A stretch of DNA of 64,000 bases from DATAQC01 sp051005135 (GTDB taxonomy: Bacteria; Actinomycetota; Acidimicrobiia; Acidimicrobiales; AC-14), in the NCBI GenBank assembly GCA_051005135.1, contig JBPCJQ010000108.1, positions 1 through 64,000 of the forward strand, written 5' to 3'. The position numbers were made by a program, and so were the translations under genes. Positions 32,285 through 40,559 of the stretch are shown here, piece after piece (position 1 is the stretch's first letter; every line of letters begins with the position of its first letter). Under the pieces are notes generated by a model, which saw only the letters and a program-made list of their open reading frames with translations, searched no databases and was not told the origin of the DNA.

Positions 32285-33648
32285 CTCGTCAACGCATCGT
32301 CGTCGCCACCTGCGACGCCCTTACTCCCAAGATGGCAGGGCCGGCCATCCGGGCCCGCCAGATCGCCGCCACCTTGTCGACCGAGCACGACGTGGTGCTC
32401 GTCACCACCTCGTTGTCGGCGATCAGCGACCCGCGGTTCCCCGTGCGCAGCGTCGACGACGCGGGCCTTGCCAACGTGGAGCGATGGTGTGACGTGCTGG
32501 TGTTCCAGGGCTGGCTCATCACCGGTCGGCCCTTCCTGCTCCGGTCCGCCAAGGTGCTCGTGGCCGATGTCTACGACCCACTTCACCTCGAACAGCTGGA
32601 GCAGGGACGCGACGCCGGCGACGGCGTCCGTCGCCAAGCGGTCCGCAACGCTACGCAGGTTCTCAACGAACAGCTCATGCGGGCCGACCTGGTGCTCTGC
32701 GCGAGCACCCGCCAGAAGGACTTCTGGATGGGCCACCTGGCCGCGGTCGGCCGCGTCAACCCTCGTACCTACGACGACGATCCCACGCTCCGGTCACTGA
32801 TCACCGTCGTCCCCTTCGGGATGTCCGACAGGCCGCCGATCAAGAGCGGCCCGGCGGCCAAGGGTGTCATCCCGGGCATCGAGGCCAACGACAAGCTCGT
32901 GCTGTGGGGCGGGGGCGTCTACAACTGGTTCGACCCTCTCACCCTCCTCCGGGCCGTCGAGCGGGTCCGCCACCGCCAGCCCCGGCTCCGCCTGCTGTTC
33001 ATGGGTCTCCGCCACCCCAACCCCGACATCCCGGAGATGCGCATGGCCGCTGCCACCCGGGCCCTGGCCGACGAGCTCGGTCTCACCGGCAGCCACGTGT
33101 TCTTCAACGAGGACTGGGTCGACTACGACGAGCGCCACAACTACCTCCTGGAGGCCGACATCGGCGTCACCACCCACCTTGCGCACCTGGAGACGGCCCT
33201 CTCGTCGCGCACCCGGATCCTCGACTACCTGTGGGCCTCGCTGCCGGTGGTGGCCACCGAGGGTGACGTGCTCGCCGACCTGGTGGCCGAGCGTCGGCTC
33301 GGCATCACCGTGCCACCTGGCAACGTGGACGCCCTGGCCCAGGCCTTGGCGCGCATGCTCGAAGACGAGGGCTTCGCCAAGGCGTGCTCTGCCAACATCG
33401 CCGCGGTGGCGCCGGGGCTGGCCTGGGACCAGGTGCTTGCCCCGCTGGTCGAGTTCTGCCGCCATCCACGACGGGCACCCGATCTGCTCGACCCTGTCAC
33501 CGCTGGTCGACTGCGCCACGAGCTGGCGCCCGCTCCCCGGCGATCGGGATGGCGGCACGACCTCGGCATCGGGGTTCGACACCTGCGGGAGGGAGGCCCC
33601 GCCCGCCTCGCCTCCAAGGCATGGACCCGGGCCCGGCGCCGACTCTGA
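32281..33648 (+). CDS. GT4 glycosyltransferase
   Basis: 455 aa from GTG 32281 (GTGA overlap with wzm). GT-B fold: N-terminal MAGPAIRARQIAATLSTEHDV, VADVYDPLHLEQLEQGRD, LVLCASTRQKDFWMGHLAAVGR, then LVLWGGGVYNWFDPLTLLRA, LLFMGLRHPNPDIPEMR, VFFNEDWVDYDERHNYLLEA and TRILDYLWASLPVVATEGD. Nearly every block has a counterpart in the C-terminal half of the GT2-GT4 fusion at 27187, so one arose from the other by duplication with fusion or fission. Retaining transferase; donor and acceptor unknown. The next gene starts at its stop (TGATG). Confidence 0.9.
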   Translation: MTRQRIVVATCDALTPKMAGPAIRARQIAATLSTEHDVVLVTTSLSAISDPRFPVRSVDDAGLANVERWCDVLVFQGWLITGRPFLLRSAKVLVADVYDPLHLEQLEQGRDAGDGVRRQAVRNATQVLNEQLMRADLVLCASTRQKDFWMGHLAAVGRVNPRTYDDDPTLRSLITVVPFGMSDRPPIKSGPAAKGVIPGIEANDKLVLWGGGVYNWFDPLTLLRAVERVRHRQPRLRLLFMGLRHPNPDIPEMRMAAATRALADELGLTGSHVFFNEDWVDYDERHNYLLEADIGVTTHLAHLETALSSRTRILDYLWASLPVVATEGDVLADLVAERRLGITVPPGNVDALAQALARMLEDEGFAKACSANIAAVAPGLAWDQVLAPLVEFCRHPRRAPDLLDPVTAGRLRHELAPAPRRSGWRHDLGIGVRHLREGGPARLASKAWTRARRRL

Positions 33649-35018
33649 TGAGCGAGCCCGCTCTCGGGCCCAGCGGTGCTCGCACGCCCCGAATCGGGGT
33701 GGTGGTACTCGACCACGACGGGGGTAATCTCACCCTGCGCTGCCTTTACAGCTTGATGGCCACTGAATGGCCGGCCGGCGCGCTGCAAGTGGTCCTCGTG
33801 GACAACGGCTCGGAGCGGGGAGTTGCCGAGCGGGTGCGCCTGGAGCTGCCCCGTGTGTCGGTGGTGGAAACGGGGCGCAACCTGGGCTTCGCCGGGGGAT
33901 GCAACGTGGGCATCGATGCCCTGGGTGCCGTCGACTACGTCGCCCTCCTCAACAACGACGCCACCGTCGACCCCCGTTGGCTGCCGCCGCTGGTCGCCGC
34001 CCTCGACGCCGACCCTGCTCTGGGCGCGGCCTGCCCCAAGATCCTGTTCGACGGTGTCTTCGTGGAGGTATCGCTGGCTTCGCCCACATCGGTGCGGGGC
34101 ATGGGCGACCAGCGGAGCCTGGGGGTGGCAGTGAGCGGCGCCCGGGTCGACGGGGTTGACGCATGGCGTTCCTTGCAGCTGGTGCGCGGCTTCTGGGGCC
34201 TGGAGCACGGGTCTGCAGGTAGTGCACCGTTCGAGTGGACTCGCGGCGACGCCCTGCTCCGGGTGCCGGCGCGGGCGGACGGCACCCTGCCCACCTGCGC
34301 CCTGCAACTGTCGGCACCCCAAGCCCGCACAGTGGTGGTGAGCTCGGGCGAGGAGCGCGCAGAGCATCGGGTAGGGCCAGAGCCGGCATGGGTAGACGTC
34401 ACCCTTGCCGGGCTACCCGTCAACGTGGTGAACAATGTCGGTTCGGTGCTGCTGGCGGGCGGTTACGGTGCCGACCGAGGGTTCTTGGAACGGGACGAGG
34501 GCCAGTACGAGAACGTGGAGGAAGTGTTCGCGTGGTGCGGGGCGGCCGTGCTGTTGTCGGGCCGCTACCTGGATGCTGTGGGCACATTCGACGAGCGATA
34601 CTTCCTCTACTACGAGGACTTCGACCTCTCCTGGCGGGGACGGGCCCAGGGGTGGCGGTACCTCTACGTCCCTGGGCCCCCGGTGCGCCACGTGCACAGC
34701 GCCTCGGCGGTGGAGGGCTCCCGCATCCACCACCACTTCACCGAGCGCAACCGCCTCCTCACCCTTGCCCGCAACGCCCCCGCGGGCATGGCGGTCCGCG
34801 CCGCGCTGCACCATCTGCTCGTCACCGCGTCGTACGCCCGACGAGATGTATTGCAGCCGTTGAGCTCCCACCGCCGGCCTTCATGGGAGACGATGCGCCG
34901 GCGGTCAGGGGCTTTCGCCTCCTACATGGCGGCCCTGCCTCGGGCACTCGTGGAGCGGCGTCGGCTGCGCCGGCGCCAACAGGTGCCCGACGACGAGCTA
35001 TTGGGTTGGGCGCGATAG
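33648..35018 (+). CDS. GT2 glycosyltransferase with internal insertion
   Basis: 456 aa, ATG 33648 in a TGATG junction. GT-A motifs: RIGVVVLDHDGGNLTLRCLYSL, LVDNGSERG, NLGFAGGCNVGID, LLNNDATVDPRW and, much later, WCGAAVLLSGRYLDAVGTF with DERYFLYYEDFDLSWRG. Between NND (near 100) and the AWCGAA block (near 298) lie about 130 extra residues with a beta-rich look (GSAPFEWTRGDALLRVP, VVVSSGEERAEHRVGPEP), so an extra domain is inserted in the catalytic fold. C-terminal basic helices may touch the membrane. Rhamnosyltransferase-like; specificity unknown. Confidence 0.85.
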   Translation: MSEPALGPSGARTPRIGVVVLDHDGGNLTLRCLYSLMATEWPAGALQVVLVDNGSERGVAERVRLELPRVSVVETGRNLGFAGGCNVGIDALGAVDYVALLNNDATVDPRWLPPLVAALDADPALGAACPKILFDGVFVEVSLASPTSVRGMGDQRSLGVAVSGARVDGVDAWRSLQLVRGFWGLEHGSAGSAPFEWTRGDALLRVPARADGTLPTCALQLSAPQARTVVVSSGEERAEHRVGPEPAWVDVTLAGLPVNVVNNVGSVLLAGGYGADRGFLERDEGQYENVEEVFAWCGAAVLLSGRYLDAVGTFDERYFLYYEDFDLSWRGRAQGWRYLYVPGPPVRHVHSASAVEGSRIHHHFTERNRLLTLARNAPAGMAVRAALHHLLVTASYARRDVLQPLSSHRRPSWETMRRRSGAFASYMAALPRALVERRRLRRRQQVPDDELLGWAR

Positions 35019-35048
35019 AGACTCCGGCACGAAAAGCGTTCTCCCAGG

Positions 35049-35054
35049 TAGGAT
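35049..35054 (+). promoter_or_regulatory. -10 hexamer TAGGAT
   Basis: TAGGAT is 9 nt upstream of the ATG at 35064, in the 45-bp gap after the GT2 gene. It may start a second transcript for the coiled-coil and GT4 genes. Confidence 0.35.
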
Positions 35055-35063
35055 GCGGCGGCG

Positions 35064-35615
35064 ATGGACGTGCCGACCGGCGCCGGTGCCGCCCCCGACC
35101 CGTTGCACGCTTCTCCTGGGCCCGCCGGCCCGGGTGGCACCCGAGAGGCAGTTGCAGGGCCGACTCAGATGGCCACCTCCAACGTCGACCGGCGCCTCGA
35201 GGCGGTAGAAGCAGCACTGGCTGGGGTGGGCGAGCGCCTCGACGCCCTGGCCCGTTCCCTCGAGACGACCGTGCACGCGGCGGTGGCCACCGAGGTGCAC
35301 GCCGCGGTAGGCGAGCTCCGCCACAGTGTCAGCGAGCTGGGCCGAATCCTGGTCCGTGATGTGGGCAAGCTGCCCCACATGCTGGCCCAGCACCGGGAGG
35401 CCATCGTCGCAGAGCTGTTGGAGGCAGCCGCTGCCGAACCGCCCATCGAAGGTGCCGCCGAGGCACCACCCATCCCCGAGCCGGCCATCGACCCATCCAT
35501 CGACGTCACCACGATGAATGCGACGGCGGCGCCCCCGCTGTCGGGCCCAGCGCCGGCAGCGGCAGAAGGGGGCGGCGACCGGCGCTGGCGGTCCCGCCGC
35601 CGGCATCAGGGTTAG
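35064..35615 (+). CDS. Small coiled-coil protein
   Basis: 183 aa, no signal peptide. A Pro/Gly/Ala-rich start, then a heptad-repeat coiled coil at about residues 36-125 (NVDRRLEAVEAALAGVGERL, HAAVGELRHSVSELGRIL), and an Ala/Pro-rich acidic tail ending in a basic RRWRSRRRHQG. No family recognised. Its place among glycosyltransferases of an ABC-exported polymer raises a scaffold or length-control role, but nothing in the sequence proves it. Its last 98 bp overlap the upstream extension of the next GT4 gene. Confidence 0.65.
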   Translation: MDVPTGAGAAPDPLHASPGPAGPGGTREAVAGPTQMATSNVDRRLEAVEAALAGVGERLDALARSLETTVHAAVATEVHAAVGELRHSVSELGRILVRDVGKLPHMLAQHREAIVAELLEAAAAEPPIEGAAEAPPIPEPAIDPSIDVTTMNATAAPPLSGPAPAAAEGGGDRRWRSRRRHQG

Positions 35616-36726
35616 CTCCCTGGTCACAGTCGGCTTCGACGGCACCCCTCTGTTGGGGCCCAAGACGGGCGTCGGTTGGTACACCCACGACCTCATCGAG
35701 GCCGTGGCTCGGCGGGCGCCCGACGATGACCTGCTCGTCTTCCCCATCTCGTGGCGGACCGTACGCATGCTGCACCTCGACCCGCCCCACGGGCCCAACG
35801 TGGCGGTCACTCGCCGCATGGCCCCGGCCCGACCGCTGTGGGCGATGTGGGATCGCATGCCCTTTCCGCCGGTGGAGTGGCTCGTGCGCTGCGATGTCTT
35901 CCACGCCACCAACTTCATGTGCCCACCCTCGTCGAAGGTGCCGACGGTTGTCACCGTCCATGACATCGGGTTCGTGCGCTATCCAGGATCGGTAAGACCC
36001 GCCGTCCGGCGCATGGCCTCGCTACTTCCTACAGTGCTGCGGCGAGCATCGGTCGTGATCACCCCGTCCCAGTTCACGGCCGACGAGCTTGAATGGTGGA
36101 TGCCCGACATCGCCGATCGCATCAGCGTGATCCACAACGGCAGCCATTCGCGGCCGATGGCTCCCACCGACGGCGGCCTAGCCCCCGGACCGCCCTACGC
36201 GCTGGTGGCGGGAACTCTGGAACGCCGCAAGAACGTCGCCTTGGCCCTCGACGCCTTGAGCGTGCTGCGCAGCCGCAAGGTCGCTCTGCGCCTGGTGCTG
36301 GCCGGCAGCCCTAGCGCCTCCTTCGACCTCTCGGCGGAGCTCCGCCGGCGGGGGCTGGGGCCACCCACGGTCGTGCACACCGGCTACGTCGACGACGCCC
36401 GCATGGCCGCCCTCATGCAGGGTGCCAGCCTCTTGGCCTTCCCGTCGCTCTACGAGGGGTTCGGCATGCCTGTCGTGGAGGCCATGGGGATGGGCTTGCC
36501 GGTAGTAGCCGCCCGGGCGGGGGCCACCCCCGAGGTCGCCGGTGAGGCGGCCATGCTGGTGGAACCCGGTGACGCCGAAGGTTTCGCCGATGCCATGCAG
36601 CTGGTGGCAACCGACGACGCGGTACGGGCCCAGCTGATCGCCGCCGGTCGAGCCCGGGCCCTACAGTTCTCCTGGGACCGGGCGGCAGCCAGCGTCTTGC
36701 GCATCTACCACAGCCTCGCAGGATGA
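35518..36726 (+). CDS. GT4 glycosyltransferase
   Basis: 402 aa from ATG 35518, the only ATG/GTG/TTG available. Conserved sequence starts only near 35623 (TVGFDGTPLLGPKTGVGWYT), just after the upstream gene's stop, so a CTG start at 35620 (368 aa) is possible; the Arg-rich 34-residue extension would otherwise overlap the coiled-coil gene. GT-B fold: TVHDIGFVRYPGSVRP, ITPSQFTADELEWW, ALVAGTLERRKNVALALDAL, GYVDDARMAALMQGASLLAF, then PSLYEGFGMPVVEAMGMGLP (the E-x7-E donor motif). Close to the mannosyl/rhamnosyltransferase group; donor unknown. Confidence 0.88.
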   Translation: MRRRRPRCRAQRRQRQKGAATGAGGPAAGIRVSSLVTVGFDGTPLLGPKTGVGWYTHDLIEAVARRAPDDDLLVFPISWRTVRMLHLDPPHGPNVAVTRRMAPARPLWAMWDRMPFPPVEWLVRCDVFHATNFMCPPSSKVPTVVTVHDIGFVRYPGSVRPAVRRMASLLPTVLRRASVVITPSQFTADELEWWMPDIADRISVIHNGSHSRPMAPTDGGLAPGPPYALVAGTLERRKNVALALDALSVLRSRKVALRLVLAGSPSASFDLSAELRRRGLGPPTVVHTGYVDDARMAALMQGASLLAFPSLYEGFGMPVVEAMGMGLPVVAARAGATPEVAGEAAMLVEPGDAEGFADAMQLVATDDAVRAQLIAAGRARALQFSWDRAAASVLRIYHSLAG

Positions 36727-36782
36727 GGGTAGGCACCGGCACACCGATGTTCGAGCGATCTACGTGGCCGATGGCATGCCGT

Positions 36783-36788
36783 TAGCCT
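36783..36788 (+). promoter_or_regulatory. -10 hexamer TAGCCT before ricin-lectin gene
   Basis: TAGCCT is 6 nt upstream of GTG 36795, a textbook leaderless spacing. No ribosome site is seen. This gives the secreted lectin its own promoter apart from the glycosyltransferase operon. Confidence 0.5.
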
Positions 36789-36794
36789 TGCGCC

Positions 36795-37943
36795 GTGCGT
36801 TCCAATAGAGCCGTTCTGGCCATAGCCACCCTCTGCCTGCTGCTCGCCGCCCTCGCCGGCGAGGCAGGAGCCCAGACGCCCGCTCCTCCACGACCCTGGC
36901 CCCAAGACGAGTCGAAGGCGGCCCAAGCCGGTCGGCAGGCCTCCAGCTCAGCGCAGGCAGGCACTGCAGCCGAGACGATCGGCCCCGCCCAGTTCACTAC
37001 AGTTCGAGTCTTCGCCACCCAGTACAATCCCAACACCGCCGGCAGCGTCGAGGCGGCGGTGCCCGACAAGTGCGCCAAGTTCGCCGCCTTGGCCAACACC
37101 TCAGCCCTGTCGTCGCAGGGCTGCCCCTCGGGCTATCGGCTGGGGCTCGACTACCGGGTGGCGGTGGCGCGCGATAACGGTCAGAGCGCGGTGATACCTG
37201 TTAAGGACGCGGGGCCGTGGAACCTCGACGACGACTACTGGGACTTCGGCGGCTCGTCCCGTCCCCGACGTCGCTTCGCCGATCTGGGGCCCGGCGTCCC
37301 CGAAGCCTCTGCGGCTTTCTCCAACGGCTACAACTCATCGCCCAACTGCCTGACCTTGGGCAACCAGCCCAGCGGTCACTCGGGGGGGGCCGACCAGTTC
37401 GGGCGGTGCGTCCTCAATCCCGCCGGCCTCGACCTCTCGGTGGAGGCAGCCAAACAGCTGGGGTTGGGAAACCTCCAGAACGAGTGGGTCACGGTGGCCT
37501 TCCTGTGGGCCCCGGTCCGCAACAACCTCAGTTCCGTCAACAGTGGCAAGAACGTCGATGTGTACGGCGCCTCGCAGGCCGACGGGGCGAGGGTCATCCA
37601 GTGGCCCAACAACGGCGGCGCCAACCAGCAATGGCGCTTCGAGGCGGTCGGCCCGGGCGTCTACCGCATCGTCTCAGTGAACAGCGGCAAGGTCCTGGAC
37701 GTGTACGGGGGCTCTACCGACGACGGCACACCGGTCATCCAGTGGCCGTGGAACGGCGGTGCCAACCAGCAGTGGCGCTTCGAGGTGGTCGGCCCCGGGG
37801 CCTATCGGCTCGTGTCGGTGAAGAGCGGCAAGGTGCTCGACGTCTACGGGGCGTCCCCCGACGACGGCGCCCCCCTCATTCAGTGGCCCTGGCATGGCGG
37901 CGCCAACCAGCAATGGCGAATCAACCAGGTGGGCAACAATTGA
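36795..37943 (+). CDS. Secreted DPBB-like protein with ricin lectin domain
   Basis: 382 aa. Signal peptide ends AGA at residue 26. Residues about 62-245 contain VRVFATQYNPNT, YRLGLDYRVAVARDNGQSAV, VKDAGPWNLDDDYWD and GLGNLQNEWVTVAFLW, which suggests a double-psi beta-barrel related to expansin/RlpA domains. Residues about 247-382 are a ricin-type beta-trefoil with three repeats of DVYG and VIQWP...NGGANQQWR, nearly the same as in the amidase at 17629. It should bind, and perhaps loosen, wall or surface polysaccharide. The RlpA-like call rests on pattern only. Confidence 0.85.
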   Translation: MRSNRAVLAIATLCLLLAALAGEAGAQTPAPPRPWPQDESKAAQAGRQASSSAQAGTAAETIGPAQFTTVRVFATQYNPNTAGSVEAAVPDKCAKFAALANTSALSSQGCPSGYRLGLDYRVAVARDNGQSAVIPVKDAGPWNLDDDYWDFGGSSRPRRRFADLGPGVPEASAAFSNGYNSSPNCLTLGNQPSGHSGGADQFGRCVLNPAGLDLSVEAAKQLGLGNLQNEWVTVAFLWAPVRNNLSSVNSGKNVDVYGASQADGARVIQWPNNGGANQQWRFEAVGPGVYRIVSVNSGKVLDVYGGSTDDGTPVIQWPWNGGANQQWRFEVVGPGAYRLVSVKSGKVLDVYGASPDDGAPLIQWPWHGGANQQWRINQVGNN

Positions 37944-37994
37944 GCCGGGGCAGCCAGCCTCAGCTCGCCTCTCGCCATCGCCGCGCCTGACCCC

Positions 37995-39095
37995 TTGCAG
38001 GTGGTGCTGGTGGCCGAGCAGTTGCGGCGGACGGTGCCCGGAGGTATCGGTACCTACATCCGTGGCCTGGTGAAGGGTCTGGCCGAGCTGGCGGAGGCTC
38101 CCGCCCTCACCCTGTGGGCCAGCCGGCCGATGGGTCGCGGGCCCCGCCTTGTCTCCCGGGCGGACCCGGTGGCCCGGCTCGGCCCCACCGTGACGTCGGC
38201 GCTGCCCTCGGCAGCCCTGGTGCGGGCGTGGGACCGAGGGTTGGCCGGGTACGGCGGTGAGGCCGACGTGGTACATGCCCCGTCGCTTGCCCTGCCCCCC
38301 CGGCGGGCCGCGCCGGTGGCGGTGACCGTGCACGACCTGGCGTGGCGGCGGCTGCCCGACGCCTTCCCCCCACGGGGCCGGCGGTGGCACGACGCCGCCC
38401 TGGCGCGTGCCTTGGAGCGGGCGTCGCTGTTCGTGACCCCGTCTCGGGGCACAGCCGACGACCTGGTGGCCGCGGGAGCCCCCGCGGCCCAGGTGGAGGT
38501 GGTCGACGAGGGCTCCGACCACCTGCCCGCACCCGACCTCGACGGGGCCCGGGTGCTGCTCGCCCGCCTGGGCGTGGACGGGCCCTACCTGCTCAGCGTG
38601 TCCACCCTGGAGCCCCGCAAGAACCTGCCCCGGTTGGTGGCCGCCTACGCCAAGGCTCGCGCTCAGATGCCCGAACCCTGGCCACTGCTGGTGGTGGGCC
38701 CCGCCGGTTGGGGCGACGCGGGCTACCCCCAGGTCGAGGGCGTGGTGCCGACGGGCTGGGTCGACGACGCGGTGCTGGCCGCCCTGTACGGCCGGGCCCG
38801 GGCCGTGGCCTATGTCCCGCTGCTCGAGGGCTTCGGGCTCCCCGCCCTGGAGGCCATGGCCTGCGGTGTGCCGGTGGTGGCCAGCCCCATGCCCAGCACC
38901 GGTGGGGCCGCCCTCGAGGTCGAGCCCAACGACATCAACGCCATAGCCGCCGCCCTGGTCACCGCCACCAGCGACGAAACGGCCCGTTCCTCACTGGTGG
39001 CCGCGGGCACCGAGCGGGCCCGAGCCCTCACCTGGACGGCGACGGCCCGGACCCATGTCGACCTGTGGACGGCCTGCGTGGCCCGAACGCAGTGA
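37995..39095 (+). CDS. GT4 glycosyltransferase
   Basis: 366 aa from TTG 37995. GT-B fold: VVLVAEQLRRTVPGGIGTYI (N-terminal Gly-rich acceptor loop), VVHAPSLALPPRRAAPVAVT, VHDLAWRRLPDAFPPRGRRW, VTPSRGTADDLVAAGA, LLSVSTLEPRKNLPRLVAAY, PTGWVDDAVLAALYGRARAV and PLLEGFGLPALEAMACGVPV (E-x7-E). Same subgroup as the next gene, which starts 25 bp downstream. They may form a pair adding successive residues. Sugar unknown. Confidence 0.88.
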   Translation: MQVVLVAEQLRRTVPGGIGTYIRGLVKGLAELAEAPALTLWASRPMGRGPRLVSRADPVARLGPTVTSALPSAALVRAWDRGLAGYGGEADVVHAPSLALPPRRAAPVAVTVHDLAWRRLPDAFPPRGRRWHDAALARALERASLFVTPSRGTADDLVAAGAPAAQVEVVDEGSDHLPAPDLDGARVLLARLGVDGPYLLSVSTLEPRKNLPRLVAAYAKARAQMPEPWPLLVVGPAGWGDAGYPQVEGVVPTGWVDDAVLAALYGRARAVAYVPLLEGFGLPALEAMACGVPVVASPMPSTGGAALEVEPNDINAIAAALVTATSDETARSSLVAAGTERARALTWTATARTHVDLWTACVARTQ

Positions 39096-39120
39096 CCACT
39101 CTCGGAGCCGGCTGACGCCG

Positions 39121-40269
39121 GTGGCCGATCAACCGGTGCGGGTGTCCCTCGACGCCACCGCCGTGCCCGCTCGCCCGGCGGGAGCCGGGCGCTACGTGCT
39201 CGACCTGGCCGCCACCCTTGGCCGCCGCCCCGACGTGTCGCTGACCCTCGTATGCCGAAGGGGGGACGAAGCCCGGTGGCGCGCCGACACCGGGCGCACC
39301 CAGGTGCTGGGGCGGGCCCCGTCGATTCGACCGCTGCGCCTGGCGTGGGAGCAGTTCCGCCTGCCCGACCTGCTGGGGCGCCTGCCACTCGACGTACACC
39401 ACAGCCCCCATTACACGATGCCCGAACGGGCGTCATTGCCCCGGGTGGTCACGGTGCACGACCTGACGCTGATAGAGCACCCGGGCTGGCACCAGCCGGC
39501 CAAGGTGGCCCTCTTCCGCCGGGCCATCAAGGTGGCGGCCACGTCGGCCGATGCCATCGTGGCGGTGAGCACGGCCACCGCCGAGCGCCTCCAGTCGTTG
39601 GTGGCCCCCCGGGTACCGGTTCACGTCGTCCCCCACGGCGTCGACCACGCCCGCTTCCGGCCCGTCGATGCCGACGACGCCGACGGCCAAGTCCTCGACC
39701 GGGCCGCCCTGCGGCGCGTGGGCGCCAACCCCCCCTACGTGGCCTTCGTGGGCACCCTGGAGCCTCGCAAGGACGTGCCCACCCTGGTACGGGCCTTCGA
39801 CCGCCTGGCCCCGGCCCGGCCGGAGCTGACGCTCGTGCTGGCGGGCGGGCGGGGCTGGGGCACCAGGGCGGTGGAGGCGGCGGTGGCGGCCGCGGTGCAC
39901 GGGGATCGGGTGCGCCTGGCCGGCTACGTGTCCGAGGAGCAGAAGGCCGCTCTCTTGCGCAACGCCGCCGCCGTCGCCTACCCGTCGCTGCAGGAGGGCT
40001 TCGGCCTCCCCGCCCTGGAGGCCATGGCCTGCGGTACGCCACTGGTCACCACCACCGGGTCGGCTATGGCCGAGGTCACCGGCGACGCCGCCCTCCTCGT
40101 GCCTCCCGGAGACGCCGACGCCCTGGCCGGCGCCCTGGAGGCGGCCCTGGCCGCCGGGCCTGACATCGCCCACCGCCGGCGCCTGGGCTTCGAAGTGGCA
40201 GGCCGCTACACATGGGAGCGCTCGGCCGCATCCCACGTCGAGGTCTACCGCTCGGTCACCCAGAACTGA
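39121..40269 (+). CDS. GT4 glycosyltransferase
   Basis: 382 aa from GTG 39121; the frame opens earlier (39055) inside the preceding gene. VSLDATAVPARPAGAGRYVL, DVHHSPHYTMPERASLPRVV, TVHDLTLIEHPGWHQPAKVA, AIVAVSTATAERLQSL, VHVVPHGVDHARF, VAFVGTLEPRKDVPTLVRAF, GYVSEEQKAALLRNAAAVAY and PSLQEGFGLPALEAMACGTP show a complete GT-B enzyme. Mannosyltransferase-like, related to the upstream GT4. Last glycosyltransferase before the toxin-antitoxin pair. Confidence 0.88.
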   Translation: MADQPVRVSLDATAVPARPAGAGRYVLDLAATLGRRPDVSLTLVCRRGDEARWRADTGRTQVLGRAPSIRPLRLAWEQFRLPDLLGRLPLDVHHSPHYTMPERASLPRVVTVHDLTLIEHPGWHQPAKVALFRRAIKVAATSADAIVAVSTATAERLQSLVAPRVPVHVVPHGVDHARFRPVDADDADGQVLDRAALRRVGANPPYVAFVGTLEPRKDVPTLVRAFDRLAPARPELTLVLAGGRGWGTRAVEAAVAAAVHGDRVRLAGYVSEEQKAALLRNAAAVAYPSLQEGFGLPALEAMACGTPLVTTTGSAMAEVTGDAALLVPPGDADALAGALEAALAAGPDIAHRRRLGFEVAGRYTWERSAASHVEVYRSVTQN

Positions 40270-40307
40270 GACTCATGTATGTCTGCTGATAGACTCATGT
40301 CATGAGT
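40269..40307. promoter_or_regulatory. VapB-type operator with direct and inverted repeats
   Basis: AGACTCATGT occurs at 40269-40278 and again at 40291-40300, 22 bp apart, two helical turns. The second copy is part of a perfect inverted repeat ACTCATG-T-CATGAGT (40293-40307) that covers the antitoxin start codon. Ribbon-helix-helix antitoxins bind such paired sites to repress their own operon, so this is a likely operator. Confidence 0.65.
40290..40295 (+). promoter_or_regulatory. -10 hexamer TAGACT of the toxin-antitoxin operon
   Basis: TAGACT lies 6 nt before ATG 40302, pointing to a leaderless transcript, and overlaps the operator repeats, which would let the antitoxin block RNA polymerase. 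Confidence 0.5.
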
Positions 40308-40559
40308 AAGAGGCTGCAGGTGCTGCTCGACGAGGCGGAGCTCCGGCATCTGCGCAACGCGGCGCGTCGCCAAGGGCTGCCGGTGTCGGAGTGGGTGAGG
40401 CGGGCTATACGAGAGGCGCGCCGGCGGGAACCGGAGGGTGACATCGAGGCCAAGCTCAAAGCGGTACGCGCCGCCGTCCGGCACCAGTTCCCAACCGCCG
40501 ACATCGCCCAGATGCTGGAGGAGACCGAGCGCGGCTACACGGCCGCGCCACCTGAGTGA
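40302..40559 (+). CDS. Ribbon-helix-helix antitoxin (VapB-type)
   Basis: 85 aa. KRLQVLLDEAELRHLRNAAR forms the ribbon strand and first helix; LPVSEWVRRAIREARR is the second helix, as in CopG/RHH repressors. The C-terminal part (IAQMLEETERGYT) should wrap the toxin. It neutralises the PIN nuclease encoded next, with which it overlaps by 4 bp (GTGA), and should repress the operon at the repeats spanning its start. Related to the orphan antitoxin at 14819. Confidence 0.88.
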   Translation: MSKRLQVLLDEAELRHLRNAARRQGLPVSEWVRRAIREARRREPEGDIEAKLKAVRAAVRHQFPTADIAQMLEETERGYTAAPPE

